Source of the DNA: Paramecium pentaurelia
Taxonomy: Eukaryota; Ciliophora; Oligohymenophorea; Peniculida; Parameciidae
Direction of reading: 5' to 3'
DNA length: 64,000 bases
NCBI GenBank assembly: GCA_905183005.1
Contig: CAJJDO010000058.1
Span: 3,706-67,705, forward strand
Made by a program: the position numbers and the translations under genes. The notes under the pieces were generated by a model. The model saw only the letters and a program-made list of their open reading frames with translations. It ran no database searches and was not told the DNA's origin. Of this stretch, positions 1 through 10,497 are shown piece after piece (position 1 is the stretch's first letter; every line of letters begins with the position of its first letter).

Positions 1-297
1 ATTACTATGACCATCTAATTTGGCTTTTTATTATCCTGTTTTGACATCCCATAGACGGATAGAGTTATCACTACTACCAGAAGCTAATATATTTCCATCA
101 GGAGAAAAACAATGCTACAAGAGATTATCACCATCTAATATTTATCATATCTAACTTTTTCGATACCACAAAATTATGACAATAACTTATCTTCTCTTTA
201 ATTAGTAACCTAAACAGTCTTTTTAATTTCAACTGTAAAATTCTAATCTTTATGAAACTAGAGCCACATCATCGTAAACAAGGATCTTTGTTTTATT
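1..297 (-). CDS. WD40-repeat protein, partial (runs off left edge)
   Basis: Read on the minus strand, the first ~150 bases give a textbook WD40 repeat with FSPDGNILASGSSDNSIRLW followed by D-V-K-T-G and the start of the next repeat (L-D-G-H-S-N). The 3' part of the gene lies outside the window. The 5' boundary is uncertain: a plausible 32-nt GTA...TAG intron sits just upstream of the repeat (about 142-173), and the frame beyond it stays open to about 297. Several short frames further upstream (to 694) read as protein but are out of phase with one another, so either more introns or a decayed 5' half are possible. Proteins of this type are scaffold beta-propellers; no specific partner can be named. 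Confidence 0.55.
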
Positions 298-694
298 CAA
301 TAAATTAAAAAAATATTTAGACTCTTATACATTTTTCTAATAACCTTTCTGGCCTGCTCGTTCTTCTTTATGAATCTTCTAAAAACTAGTTGAAGTCAAT
401 ATCAAACTTTAAAGGAGGTAATATTAATTTCATAAATCTAAAATGGATGAAGAGATCTTTAAATTTATTATCACTTCTTGTTTTATCAAATACTTTTGAT
501 CTTTTAACCATCTTATAGGCATTTGACAATTCTAAAAAGGCAAATACTTTTTCTTACCTCATCTTTGAGTATTAAAATTCTCACATGTGATAAATAAAAT
601 GCTGGGTGCATATTATTTAAACAACTAATCTCATAGAAATAGGTAACCAAGAAGAATAATCATTTAAAAATTTATCTCGATCTCAGGATTTAGT

Positions 695-1333
695 TCACAA
701 ATTTCGGTAGGTTTCCAAGTTCGACATACTACTTTTTATTTTGGTTAATCCTAAAAAAGGTTTCTTTATCTATAGCTTTAATAAGTACTTATTATAGAGG
801 TCGAAATTTCTATAATCTTCATAAAATTCTTGTATTCTAATGAGAATCTTTTTTAATAAATATCTAGTAGTCTGTATATTTGGTTCCATAAATTTGTGGA
901 TTGTTGCAACTTTTAAATATTTAATGGGTTTCTTAATAGATTATTGAGGCATAAGTTTAACTTCTTCTGTGTTAATCTTTCGAATTGAAAATAAGTCTTC
1001 TAGAGTAATTCCTCTGGAACAACCAATAGAAATTTTACAATATTTCCAACATAACCAAAGAGCATTGTGAGAAATATAAGCCCAAACAACTAGTTCCAAG
1101 AAGTTGATAAATTTTTCACATTAATTTATTATTATTATTATATTTCTGATTCCAGTCTATATTTTTTCTCTCATCATAACGTATTTATTTTTGGTTTAAT
1201 ATCTTCCATCATTATTTCGTCTGGTTGTCTTAAAGAAGAATTTAACTACTGAAATATTTTAAGTTTCTAGATTTTCTATTCTTGCAGCTGAAATTTCTTT
1301 TCTAAATAAGGTCACGATTTTTTATAATTTCAT
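695..1333 (-). CDS. hypothetical ORF upstream of the WD40 fragment
   Basis: A single TGA-terminated frame of about 212 codons opens at an ATG at 1333 and ends at 695. It is rich in Lys, Ile and aromatic residues and I recognise no domain. Two further short frames downstream (about 480-700) are each offset by +1, which suggests either that this is the decayed 5' half of the WD40 gene at the left edge, or that the frame is a chance one (mean spacing of TGA in this base composition is about 60 codons). Kept as a low-confidence entry because it is the only long frame here. Confidence 0.28.
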
Positions 1334-2476
1334 CCAAATATTCCAAGACTAATAGATTTAATAAAATAAATTTCTATCAATAATATTACCTCACTTCACC
1401 CTTTTTTATCATCTAATGTATTTTCATTTTTGCTTTTCTAATAGTGATTAATATGTAATTATCATTCATTTTTATATTTTGCTTATCAATTGTTCAGATA
1501 CATAGACGATCTTTAACGGATAAAAATTTATTTACTTTTTAGACTTTTTCTATTATAGTGTAATTAAAATTTACTTCTACCAGAGTAAGAGAGAGAGAGC
1601 AAAAACTGTTATTCTCATGTTTAGATAAAATTTAAATTTTATTTATTTATCATTCATAAACAAAAATCATAACTTTGTTAGTTGGGATTTTAAGCTTTGA
1701 AAATTAGTAGTTTTGGTCAGTGTTACAAAATTACTGGAGGCATTTTTTAATTAATAAATATAAAAACATAAATTTTATTGAGTAATTCTAAAAAAGAAGA
1801 CAACCAACATCTATACACTTTCAACAATTGAGTATAAAACAAAAATCTCTTAGAGATATCAGACTACTTAATCAATTTAGGTCCTGGACCAAGAACAATA
1901 TGAAAATAATTAATAAGAAATAGAACATAAAGCAAAGTAAAGTGTTGTAAAATAAATAACACCTTTAAATTTTAAAAAAATAGAATAAAAACCAATTATT
2001 TATAATGCAACTTCAATTTCATTATACTAATTATTTGAGGCCATTAATACTGATTAAACTACATCATTTTTGTAATATACTTAAGACTATCAAATCAATC
2101 AAAAAATCAACAATTACCAAGATAATCTTAGCTTTTCAGAAATGAAGAATTGACAACATAATTGACGATTAATGGGACTCTATATTACACTATCAACAAG
2201 AATAAGAAAATCATTTTTAATCTTCTTATTGCTCAAATAAAATCTACATCCCTTACTCTCAGAGCATTTCGATTCTTATAATCAAGTAAAAGTAAGATTA
2301 TAATAAAATAAATTAAAATCATATATATCAGGAAACTAGTGATAAAGATAGAGAAAATTGACTTGATACTCTAGGGGAGACTAGAAAATCGATTCACTAA
2401 TGATTAAACAAAATGATAATATATAAATATTTAATTATTATCAAAAATATTCAGTTGTTAGTATTAACTATGAATT
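1334..2476. other. AT-rich stretch without a convincing gene
   Basis: No conserved domain seen. On the plus strand a frame beginning at an ATG near 2005 runs to about 2363 with a single internal TGA (near 2142) and no GT...AG pair that removes it; it could be a gene remnant or chance. A short GA run lies at about 1589-1600. Confidence 0.4.
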
Positions 2477-3429
2477 TCAGAGTTCATTTGGAAGACCATG
2501 TAATCTTTCCAAATAATCCATTACTGGAGTACTTAAAGCTGCTTAAATTATAAATTAAGACAACCTAAATTACCAACCAGCATAGTACCCAATAAAACCT
2601 CTGTCCTTATAAACTTTTACAAAGGCTTGTGGGATGGTAAGTTATTTATAATTTCCATTTTTTTCCATCTGATAAGCCGTCTTAACAGCATCAAAGGGTT
2701 AAACTAAAAGGATGTTTGGAATTGCAGTCAATAAACTGCACATAGCAATTTATGGTAAAGTTAGTGCTTGACTGGGACTTTCCTTAAAGAAATATCTAAT
2801 CTTATGATCCCAATAGAGATAATTCGTCCATGAGACCACTTACTTCAAAACCATAGCTTCCATGCCCGTATATAGATTTCTTACAAAATAAGATAATGAT
2901 CTCTCATTTTTCCATAATTATCTAAATACTTATGATATTATTTTTAAGATACTTGATTTTGATTAATGTTGAGTCATCAATTAACATTTAATTCTTTCCA
3001 AAGGACAAGTCACAAATGATTCAAAAAAGGCTATTGTTGTACCTGCCAATCCTTTGTGCAAAGCTGGATGATTCTCAATCCAAGTATTTGGCAAAAGTTC
3101 TTTATAATATTTGGGGATCAATATCATCATTGGCCATCTATTAGGTTCATTTTTCAAATTTACCTGTAGTATTGTTTAAACAATTGAATACTGATTTGGG
3201 ATGAAAATCCAGCAAAAACTCCTTTAAGAACTCCGTTCCTTTGATAAGTATCTTTGAATAATTATTTAATTGATGATTGAGTGTTCTCAGCTTAAAGTAG
3301 AGTCTTGAATCTATCAAATACATGATCGATTGGTAATCCGAGAATTACTCTAGATATTCCAATTATCTAGGTTTCTAAGATAGGTTTGAAATATTTCTAA
3401 GTGCGAACTTTGTATATAGATTCAGACAT
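2477..3429 (-). CDS. mitochondrial carrier family protein (SLC25-like)
   Basis: About 308 aa after removing one 26-nt intron (3138-3163), the usual carrier length. All three carrier signatures are visible: P-I-D-H-V-F-D-R near residue 43, P-L-E-R-I-K near residue 135 and P-F-D-A-V-K-T near residue 245, one in each ~100-residue module, with the usual hydrophobic helix pairs between. Members sit in the inner mitochondrial membrane and exchange small metabolites; the substrate-contact residues do not let me choose a substrate. The first signature has PID and the third PFD, so it is an active-type carrier, not a remnant. The start codon at 3429 directly precedes the first module and the stop TGA is at 2477-2479. 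Confidence 0.9.
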
Positions 3430-4599
3430 CCTGATTATATAATAATTAATTGATAAGACGATTGAATTCTGGTTTAATAATTTAGAAATTTATCAATTTA
3501 ATACGCACTATTTACATTTGATGGGCTGCCTTTATCATTAATTCATAATCTAATGATGCAACATTGATTATCATTCACACTTTTTTAATTAGATTTAAAA
3601 TCATTTTATAATATTCTCCATCCATCACCTTTTTGAATTTTATCCCATTCTGTTCAATATCTCATTATTATAAACCATTATTATTGTATTTTCTCTTCCT
3701 AAAAGCATCAAATCAATCAAGCTTTTATCGATTTAATAAAGAACCACATCATATGTAAATTATAATAATATTTGCTGTATCTTTTCTTTCGATATATAAT
3801 TTTTATTTATTAATATTATTTTTTTTCAAATGGCAAATCATCTTCTTCTTTTGAACACAAGATCAATCAAAGAAATAGAAAATTATAAATATTATGTATG
3901 ACAATAATGATTTAATTATTCTCTATTTCTATACTATATTCTAGCGTATTTTTAAGTACTTTTATTCAAATTTTGGACTGGATTAAGGTTGCTCCATTGG
4001 TAAGTTGCTCGCAAAAATGCTTGATCATTAATTATTATAAAAATAAACTATAATCAATATATTTTATATATTCACTTAATGAACGATATGTAAATTATTT
4101 TTTTATGTAAATTTATTTAATAAAATGAAAATTCTTTTGAGAAATACTTTTTCATGTTTAAAATAGTTTCTTTAAGAGTTATTTAGTATTTGAATATGTA
4201 ATTTCCAAAAATTTATTAGTTTCCATATTTCTACATTTATTATGAATAATATAAATGAAATTATTTTATTCCTTTTTCATGTTTATATATTTTTAATGTT
4301 TTTAAATTTGAAAATGAAATAAAATATAATATTTTGATAACATCTACCTTTAATTCTTGTAATTCAATATTTTAATAGGGTTTTTATCAATTAGACTATA
4401 ATCTAAGTTTTTTAGAACAATACAAAAATATTTTTATTATAATGAGCTAACTAATTGAGATATTAATAATTCTTTGTACTTTGCGATTGAAAATTTGACA
4501 TGGATATTTTATTAAGATTTATTATTATTTTTACAAATTTATTTTGGTTGATGTCTAAATAGGAAAATCTAGTTGTAAAAAAAAGGATTAATTTTATAA
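3430..4599. other. intergenic, mostly without coding signal
   Basis: Very AT-rich. Short minus-strand frames exist around 3424-3580 and 3590-3760 (for example one ending inside the carrier start codon), but they overlap each other in different phases, show no domain and are what chance predicts with a single stop codon. I see no RNA gene or repeat family here. Confidence 0.5.
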
Positions 4600-5535
4600 A
4601 TGAAAATTGCTAATTTATTGTTGTGCTTGGTTGTTATACATAGAATATAATTTGAATAATTCAAATAAGCTGTTGATTTTGATCCAGCATTTATAGGTTC
4701 TCCTAATTGCAATGCAGATAATTAATATCAAAATACTATGAGGCATATTGAAAAAAAATAATGAAAGATTTTTACCTTATATTACAATTTTGAAAGAAGG
4801 TGAGATCGAATTGCAAGAAGATCACAGTGTATTATAACAGGCAAAAGAGAAGATCATTTAAACAAGAGAATTTATAGAAAGTCTGGATGAAGGTTGTATC
4901 TAAATTGATTCTTGGAATTTCAATCAAATTATTGATTAAACTATTGATTATAATCCTTAGGTCCAAGAGGTGTGGAAGAAGGAAATAGGATGTTAAGAGG
5001 AAGATACTGATGTTGAGAATCCTTTTGATGGGGATAAGGTTAAATATAAGAAAGAGAGAAAAGCACATAAGAATACCCATGCATTTGCCCAAATAAAGAA
5101 TGGAAGTAAATTATCAAAGTTTAAGAGTGTATGAGTGATAATTAATGATTAGAAAATCAGTAAATTAATGTTAATGGCAACTAAGATGTAAGATAATTAA
5201 GATAAAAATGGCTTAAAAAGAAAACAGAGAAAAATAGAATTATGTGATGAAATTATAGATGAGTTGATAGATATGATATTAATTTTAGAAAAAGTGATGA
5301 ATGATTATGTAAAAAGTATTATGATATACATAAGGGCAATTAAAATGAAATCTATGAATTATACAATTAAAGTAACAATAGATTTAAGAAGTTGCAACTA
5401 ATTTGTGGTCAAACGGTGATTAGTTATTAGGATGTAGGTTTGATTGAGGAAAAGAATCTTAAGAGAAGAAAAAAATATAGCATCAAATTAACTCTAAAAG
5501 AAGAAATCCAGCTAGTTTTTGCAAATTTTTATTGA
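4600..5535 (+). CDS. secreted or membrane-anchored unknown protein, one frame change unresolved
   Basis: The ATG at 4600 begins a signal-peptide-like segment (M-K-I-A-N-L-L-L-C-L-V-V-I-H). Further downstream the frame encodes an acidic/lysine-rich protein with no domain I recognise. Two canonical introns fit: 5129-5152 (24 nt, contains an in-frame TGA) and 5309-5334 (26 nt). The first part (to about 4750) and the rest are in different phases, with a TGA at 4762 in the first and at 4739 in the second. Either one base of the A8 run at 4751-4758 is extra, or an unusually long 46-nt intron (4697-4742) is removed; both restore one frame of about 280-295 aa. The last 53 bp overlap the 3' end of the convergent reductase fragment. 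Confidence 0.6.
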
Positions 5536-5824
5536 CTAAAATATTCCAATCATGCTTTGAATGAGATTCTACTCCTTGCCATCCGGTTGCTGTTAATTCA
5601 TGTCTTATTTCTCCAATCAATGCTGTCAGATACATTAACTTTTTAGGAATGCATCCAACATTAGGACATGTGCCACCTGTTCGCCATTGGGTTCCATGTG
5701 GACTTGGTTTAAAGTAATCTGCTAACTCCACTCGTTTGCCTAACTTTTAGGCTTCATCAACTACTTTTAGACCGCCAGAACCCCCACTTATAACAAATAT
5801 GTCATATTGATATTTTAGATTCAT
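5483..5824 (-). pseudogene. truncated thioredoxin/glutathione reductase N-terminal fragment
   Basis: Only 113 codons. The FAD-binding beta-alpha-beta region is present but altered (I-S-G-G-S-G-G-L where the family has G-G-G-S-G-G-L-A), followed by a substrate-family match around K-P-S-P-H-G-T and the redox-active disulphide segment G-G-T-C-P-N-V-G-C-I-P-K-K. Full-length enzymes are about 490 aa with NADPH and dimerisation domains; here TGA follows about 55 residues after the CxxxxC motif and neither downstream domain is found nearby. A free-standing FAD half-domain would not be expected to work as a reductase, so I call it a gene fragment, though a short expressed protein cannot be excluded. 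Its 3' end overlaps the end of the opposing gene by 53 bp. Confidence 0.75.
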
Positions 5825-5870
5825 TGACAATTTTATATTCAAAATTCTTTGCAATTTATATAATCATCTT

Positions 5871-6188
5871 TCATTTTCTTCCTTTTTTACATATCAAAGC
5901 TGTGGTTCCTATTACGAGTGGCCATTTGATTGGAGCCATAAGTTTATAAATTATGTACGCTGCTGTAGGCGTACCATATGTTTCTATCTATTCCCACTTC
6001 CCTTGAGCAGTATCAAATCCTAGCCTAATGTAAAATGAAAAGTGATACTTTGATCCAACTTATTTCATATCAACTCCCTATTTCAGTGCAAAGTAAACTA
6101 TCCCGTAATTTACTAAAGAGATTGAAAAATAAACACCAATTCCCAATTTTCCGTAGGTAGCAAAGAATTATTTTGCTTTTTATTACAT
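5871..6188 (-). CDS. DUF1279 / FAM210-like small membrane protein
   Basis: About 105 aa, single exon. The segment F-F-A-T-Y-G-K-L-G-I-G-V-Y-F-S followed by a hydrophobic helix and L-K-Q-G-V-D matches the DUF1279 core found in FAM210A/B proteins (Y-G-K-x-x-x-x-x-H/Y-x-x-x-S, then G-V-D). Animal members are mitochondrial inner-membrane proteins that affect mitochondrial translation and haem synthesis. A second hydrophobic stretch lies near the C-terminus (P-L-V-I-G-T-T-A-L-I). The start at 6188 gives M-Q-Q-K-A-K just before the domain; a longer mitochondrial presequence is not visible, so targeting is inferred from the family only. Confidence 0.8.
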
Positions 6189-6328
6189 TTATATTTATAA
6201 ATAAATTAATGTAAAATAAAGAGAATTTATATACATAAATAATTGTATTTAGAATTTGAAATAGTTTTGATGTAATAAATTATTTATAATATATTTTACA
6301 ATATTATTTTTATCAAATAAACTTATAA

Positions 6329-7423
6329 ATGCAAGGAAAGCATAACTTTATATTTTCATTGGATGGAGAACAAAAATCCTTCTTTGTTTCAAATTTGGAT
6401 GTGGCATCCTTTTGTCGTTTAATTCGATCAGCATTTTAGGTTGATAAGACCATCACAGCATTATAAGATGAGTAAGGTAAATACAATAATAAAATAGGAA
6501 ATATTTGTGATTTGCATTATTTTTGCAATAATCTGCAAGTTCATAAGGATAAGTTCTATGTCATATTGACAGAAAAAAGAAAAGCAGAAAGACAAAGTCG
6601 GAAGTCTCATAAAAGTAAGAATTCAAGAGTGCAAACCGTTTAGGAACCTTCTTATTATGTAGATTTTGGAGCATTCTTATCAGAAATCCAACAAATCAGA
6701 TTTAGGTATATTTGAAGAGTCATCTAGTCTTCAACATCCAGTTTCAACAATTGTGTTGGTATTTGACAATGAATATTAGGCTGGCATCTTTGGCTAACCT
6801 ATAATAATGAGTATCTATAAAACTTTTGCATTTCTTTAAGCTTATTACACTATAATCCAGGAAGATGAAACAGATTCATTGTTATTAACGGTTTTTTAAA
6901 ATTAACATCTTAAACATGAAATGGAAATTAAAATCAATCATTCTATTGCTGAATATGTGTGTTATCAGATTGAGCAATTACTTTGTGAAGAAGAAGAGTC
7001 AGAACCTATATTATAAGGTAGTTTTGCTACTCCAAATAGTAATGCAAATAATAATATCCCCTTGATTGTAACTAGGGGGAATGAGAAATAGATTTTATAG
7101 GTGGAGGCAAATGATAACTTTCATTCTAGTTAAGGCAAAAGAACTCATAGGTATAATTTGTGTTAATAAGGGTAATGAGGGTAAAAAAAGCTGTTGACAA
7201 ATTTAGAAATCGATTAGAATCCAGAGAATATGAATACCTTTTAGGATTAATTATAGGCTAAGATTAATCAGTTTTTGCTGCATATTAATTGTATTAATAA
7301 TAGCAAGATGATGAAAACTTCATTAACAATTTGAAATCACTCCTACCTTAAGATGACAATAACAACCTTTCATTATAAAAATACTATACTTTCTTTAATA
7401 GTTAAATAATCTCAAATTTATGA
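6329..7423 (+). CDS. unknown protein, about 350 aa (first of a packed plus-strand run)
   Basis: ATG at 6329, TGA at 7421-7423; two introns (6706-6727, 22 nt; 7151-7170, 20 nt) restore one frame of 350 codons. A further 21-nt GT...AG stretch near 6478 could be an intron or coding because its length is a multiple of three and it has no TGA. The N-terminal ~100 residues (F-I-F-S-L-D-G-E-Q-K-S-F-F-V) look globular; a polar Asn/Gln/Glu-rich middle follows, and the C-terminal ~80 residues (E-Y-E-Y-L-L-G-L-I-I-G-Q) look helical. I do not recognise the family. Its stop codon overlaps the start codon of the next gene (ATGA). Confidence 0.7.
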
Positions 7424-8192
7424 CCAGTCCTAGTAGGAGTGATGCTCATTAATCAGTTAATTTCCCTTATGATTTTAATCCAACTCCAGGTTTAAGATCA
7501 TCTATAACAATAATGGATTAATTATTAAATTCAGGTGATTTAGATTCAATTAAGTCTGGAATGTTGAGAGAATTAAGAATGGACAGTGATTTAGATGATT
7601 TGGTTAAAAGTTTGATGGATTACCCTCAAGATGTACAATAATATCCTATTTCACAAGATTTTACTGTAAATAATAATAAGAAAATATTACAAGGTCAATT
7701 TTAGCAAGAAATTACAAAGAATTTTAACTCTCATTAAGTAGAGTACTTTTTATAAGAAAATGCTAATAAACAAACTCCTATAAATAAAGATTTGGATAAA
7801 ATGGTTAAATATAGGATTTATTTATTTTTCTTAATGAGAATGTAGGACTATTGGAATAATAATTTAGAGAAGAAAATAGCTATTCCTATTATTTGATTCA
7901 TAAACGGCAAAAAGATAGTAATGATGAACATTTTCATTTTCATTTGAATTTACCATAAATAAATTAATAGGAAGAACGGAAGTTGAGTGATGATTCAATA
8001 TTATTGGAAAATAAGAAAGAAATTAACTTCATTGATAAATATCATGTCAAAGTATAATAAAAATACAGTAATGAAGATTATGAAAAATTGTTTATGACTG
8101 TCTATGATTAATGTGGAAAATTCTGTGATGAACATGAAAAAGCTAAATTACATGGATACTATACTGCTAAAAACTAATGGATAAAGATATGA
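7420..8192 (+). CDS. unknown protein, about 245 aa, possible LisH-like N-terminus
   Basis: The ATG at 7420 shares bases with the previous gene's TGA. One intron of 35 nt (7804-7838), at the long end for this genome, joins two frames into 245 codons. Around residues 30-60 the sequence I-M-D-Q-L-L-N-S-G-D-L-D-S-I-K then a conserved-looking L-R-E-L-R resembles the helix pair of LisH/FOP-type dimerisation segments, but this is a weak visual match. The rest is polar and Gln-rich. The 3' end overlaps the start of the next frame by up to 89 bp in another phase, so the two may really be a single gene (see findings). Confidence 0.55.
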
Positions 8193-9156
8193 TATAGATA
8201 GCATTAAATCAGATATTAATGATTTATTGACTTTAAAAAATAAAAAAATTGATGACATACCTTCACCTACTCATGGAGCCGATATTGAACCAAAAATGCA
8301 TAAATATTAAAATTTCAAATTTATAATAAATTTTTTATATGAAATTGATAAAGTCATTACTTTAAGGTAAGCAAAGGCCTTTTATTATTTATATTCGATT
8401 GAAGATATGTCTGTTATGATTCATCCTCTTCTAGATTTGATTTTAATGAAATTGAGTAATTCGATAGTTTAATAGAATAATAATTGACAATTCTGTTTGC
8501 TTGCAGAAGATGCTTGAATTAGGAATAAAGATTGGCATTGGAATAAGTAAGATATCAAAAATAATTGTTAGAACATGATATCCTGTGATAATATCCTTTT
8601 AAAATTGTTTAGGGATTTCCTTAGATACAGAGATCAAAGGATATTCATTTAGAAGTTGTCAGATTTTGCAAATAGTCAAATTAAAAAGCCAAAAGATAAT
8701 TAATCAATGGATCTTTATATGAAAAAAATCGATTAAAATAATCATCATGAGGATTTGATAAAAGATATATGCGCAAAATTCTTAAAATCTAAAGTCAAAT
8801 AAATAGATTTATTGATGGATGCTATTGATAAGGATAACATTATGTTGAAGTCTTCATTAGAAGTCTATGATTATAATTTAGATAAGTAGGATTTAGTAGA
8901 GAATATTTAGCTAATATATAATTACATTTTGAAATTAAATGTAAAAAGCATTTTGAAAGCAAATTTAATTTAATTGGGAAGATCAAAAACTGATGTAAAT
9001 ATATATATTAATCAATAATAGTTAACCTACTTATTAAAAAATATTAATCAAGATAAACCCATCCTTAAAGGGGCTTTTGAATTGTATTTCTAAACAAAGG
9101 ATGAAGCAGAACTAAAGGATACTATTAGTCGAATACTCAAATTTAGCAATATTTGA
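8104..9156 (+). CDS. helical unknown protein, up to 335 aa
   Basis: Two introns (8456-8475, 20 nt; 8547-8571, 25 nt) give a continuous frame ending at TGA 9154-9156. The first in-frame ATG is at 8104; others follow at 8128 and 8134, so the start is uncertain. The protein is helical and lysine-rich, without transmembrane segments; a stretch near M-D-A-I-D-K-D-N-I-M-L-K-S is reminiscent of an EF-hand-like loop but lacks the right spacing. It may be the C-terminal part of the preceding gene if one base in the A5 run near 8170 is extra or an atypical 43-nt intron near 8099 is used. Only 13 bp separate its stop from the next start codon. Confidence 0.55.
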
Positions 9157-9169
9157 TTATTATTATTAT

Positions 9170-9747
9170 ATGTACAAAGTTGAACTTGTAGATTCATCCG
9201 AATTCAAGGATCGTTCTAAATACTATAAACACCTTTTACAAACATATTTTCAATGGAGTTTTCTAAAATACTTTGTATATACTATAATCTGGTTGATTGG
9301 TGGCAGAGTAATGATCATACTATAATCTAATAGATATCAATCCTATATTCGATGTAAGGGTTGTATGTAATCATAACTGGATTTGCATTAATCTTTACTA
9401 ATTTGGGTACTAGAGAAAAAGGCACTTTAAGTGCATATAGCATATTTAATAAAGGATATAAGAAGTTGATGGGTTAGATGACTGAAGAGGATGTGGCTAA
9501 TATGTATAATATGGGTGGAGTGAAAAAGAAGAAGGATGATTAAAGCGATGATGATGATGATGATAAAATCTCAAAGGATTTTGAAGGATTATCAATGGAA
9601 TAAATGATGGCAAAATTGAGCAAGTTGGGGAATAAATAATGTTTTTGTAATTCAGGCAGAAAATATAAAAAATGTCATTATTATATACATTAAAGAATTA
9701 AATAATAAGAAGATGAAGATAGAAGAAAAGGAATTAAATAAAATTGA
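9170..9747 (+). CDS. SAYSvFN-domain membrane protein with C-terminal SEC-C zinc motif
   Basis: 183 aa after one 26-nt intron (9308-9333). Two adjacent hydrophobic segments (about residues 27-75) are followed by the SAYSvFN core T-R-E-K-G-T-L-S-A-Y-S-I-F-N-K-G, the hallmark of SAYSD1-type proteins; human SAYSD1 is an ER-associated sensor at stalled ribosomes. Then comes an acidic run (six consecutive GAT codons) and, at residues ~145-160, C-F-C-N-S-G-R-K-Y-K-K-C-H, a SEC-C metal-binding motif of the kind used in SecA and ribosome-associated factors. The combination in one short protein is unusual to me. The start at 9170 lies 13 bp after the upstream stop. Confidence 0.85.
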
Positions 9748-9796
9748 TAATATTATAAATGATGAATTCTTTAATTAACACCTAAACTATTTAAAA

Positions 9797-10387
9797 ATGC
9801 AATACAGATCCCTTTTGAATTTGGAATGCTTTGAATATGGAGCACTAATCTAACTTGGGTGAGTTTACAAAACTCTATTTTTCTTTGTTTGCCTTGATCT
9901 AATACTCATTTGTCGCCTTAGTGTAAATTTTTCCTTTGTTTGATCTAAAAATTTAGGCAGTGTTTAAAAAATAGCTAAAAATCAATAAGATGAGAGGAAA
10001 TAATAAACTGAAAAATATTCCAGGTTATTCTGATCCATAAAACAAAATAATCTTTTATGGAAACATAGAAAAAAAAGTTCTTCTTATCATAAAGAATATG
10101 TAATTTAATTCTTTAGAGTATAAATATAATGATGAGTAATTCTAATATGAATTAAATTAATAAAAACAGATTTCTCTAAAAACAGATTTCTCTAAAAACC
10201 AAAAAAATAAATATAAATTTGCATTTTCATTTTAGAAAAAAAATTAAGTTGGCAGAAAAGAGCTATGAAACTGTTAGAGATAGAAATTTGGGAAGGTATG
10301 CCGTAAAATAAATTATAATGTAATGGCATATTTATCATAGTTTAATTCACAGATGAATACTAATTATTCTTGAAAAGTGCTAATTGA
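9797..10387 (+). pseudogene. probable decayed membrane-protein gene (weak anoctamin-like look)
   Basis: Three out-of-phase frames follow one another. The first (ATG 9797) and the second, a hydrophobic segment (E-F-T-K-L-Y-F-S-L-F-A-L-I-Q-Y-S-F-V-A-L), are offset by one base at a GGG run near 9858; the third carries I-E-I-W-E-G-M near 10290. The order and spacing vaguely recall the TMEM16/anoctamin pore region (an I-x-I-W-E segment after two helices), but the match is poor and no short intron reconciles the frames. A 16-bp tandem duplication lies in the middle. I regard it as a remnant, or as a gene I cannot resolve. Confidence 0.25.
10162..10199. repeat. 16-bp direct tandem duplication
   Basis: The unit aaaaacagatttctct occurs at 10162-10177 and again at 10178-10193, followed by the first six bases of a third copy. 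It inserts a non-multiple of three into the decayed frame around it. Confidence 0.9.
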
Positions 10388-10497
10388 TTCATAATTAGGA
10401 AAAGAAGTTCGCAAAAATTACTCGATAGTCTCCAAAATTAATGAAAAATCATTTAAGAAAGATTATAATGCTATAAATTAAATTAAACTAAATTACT

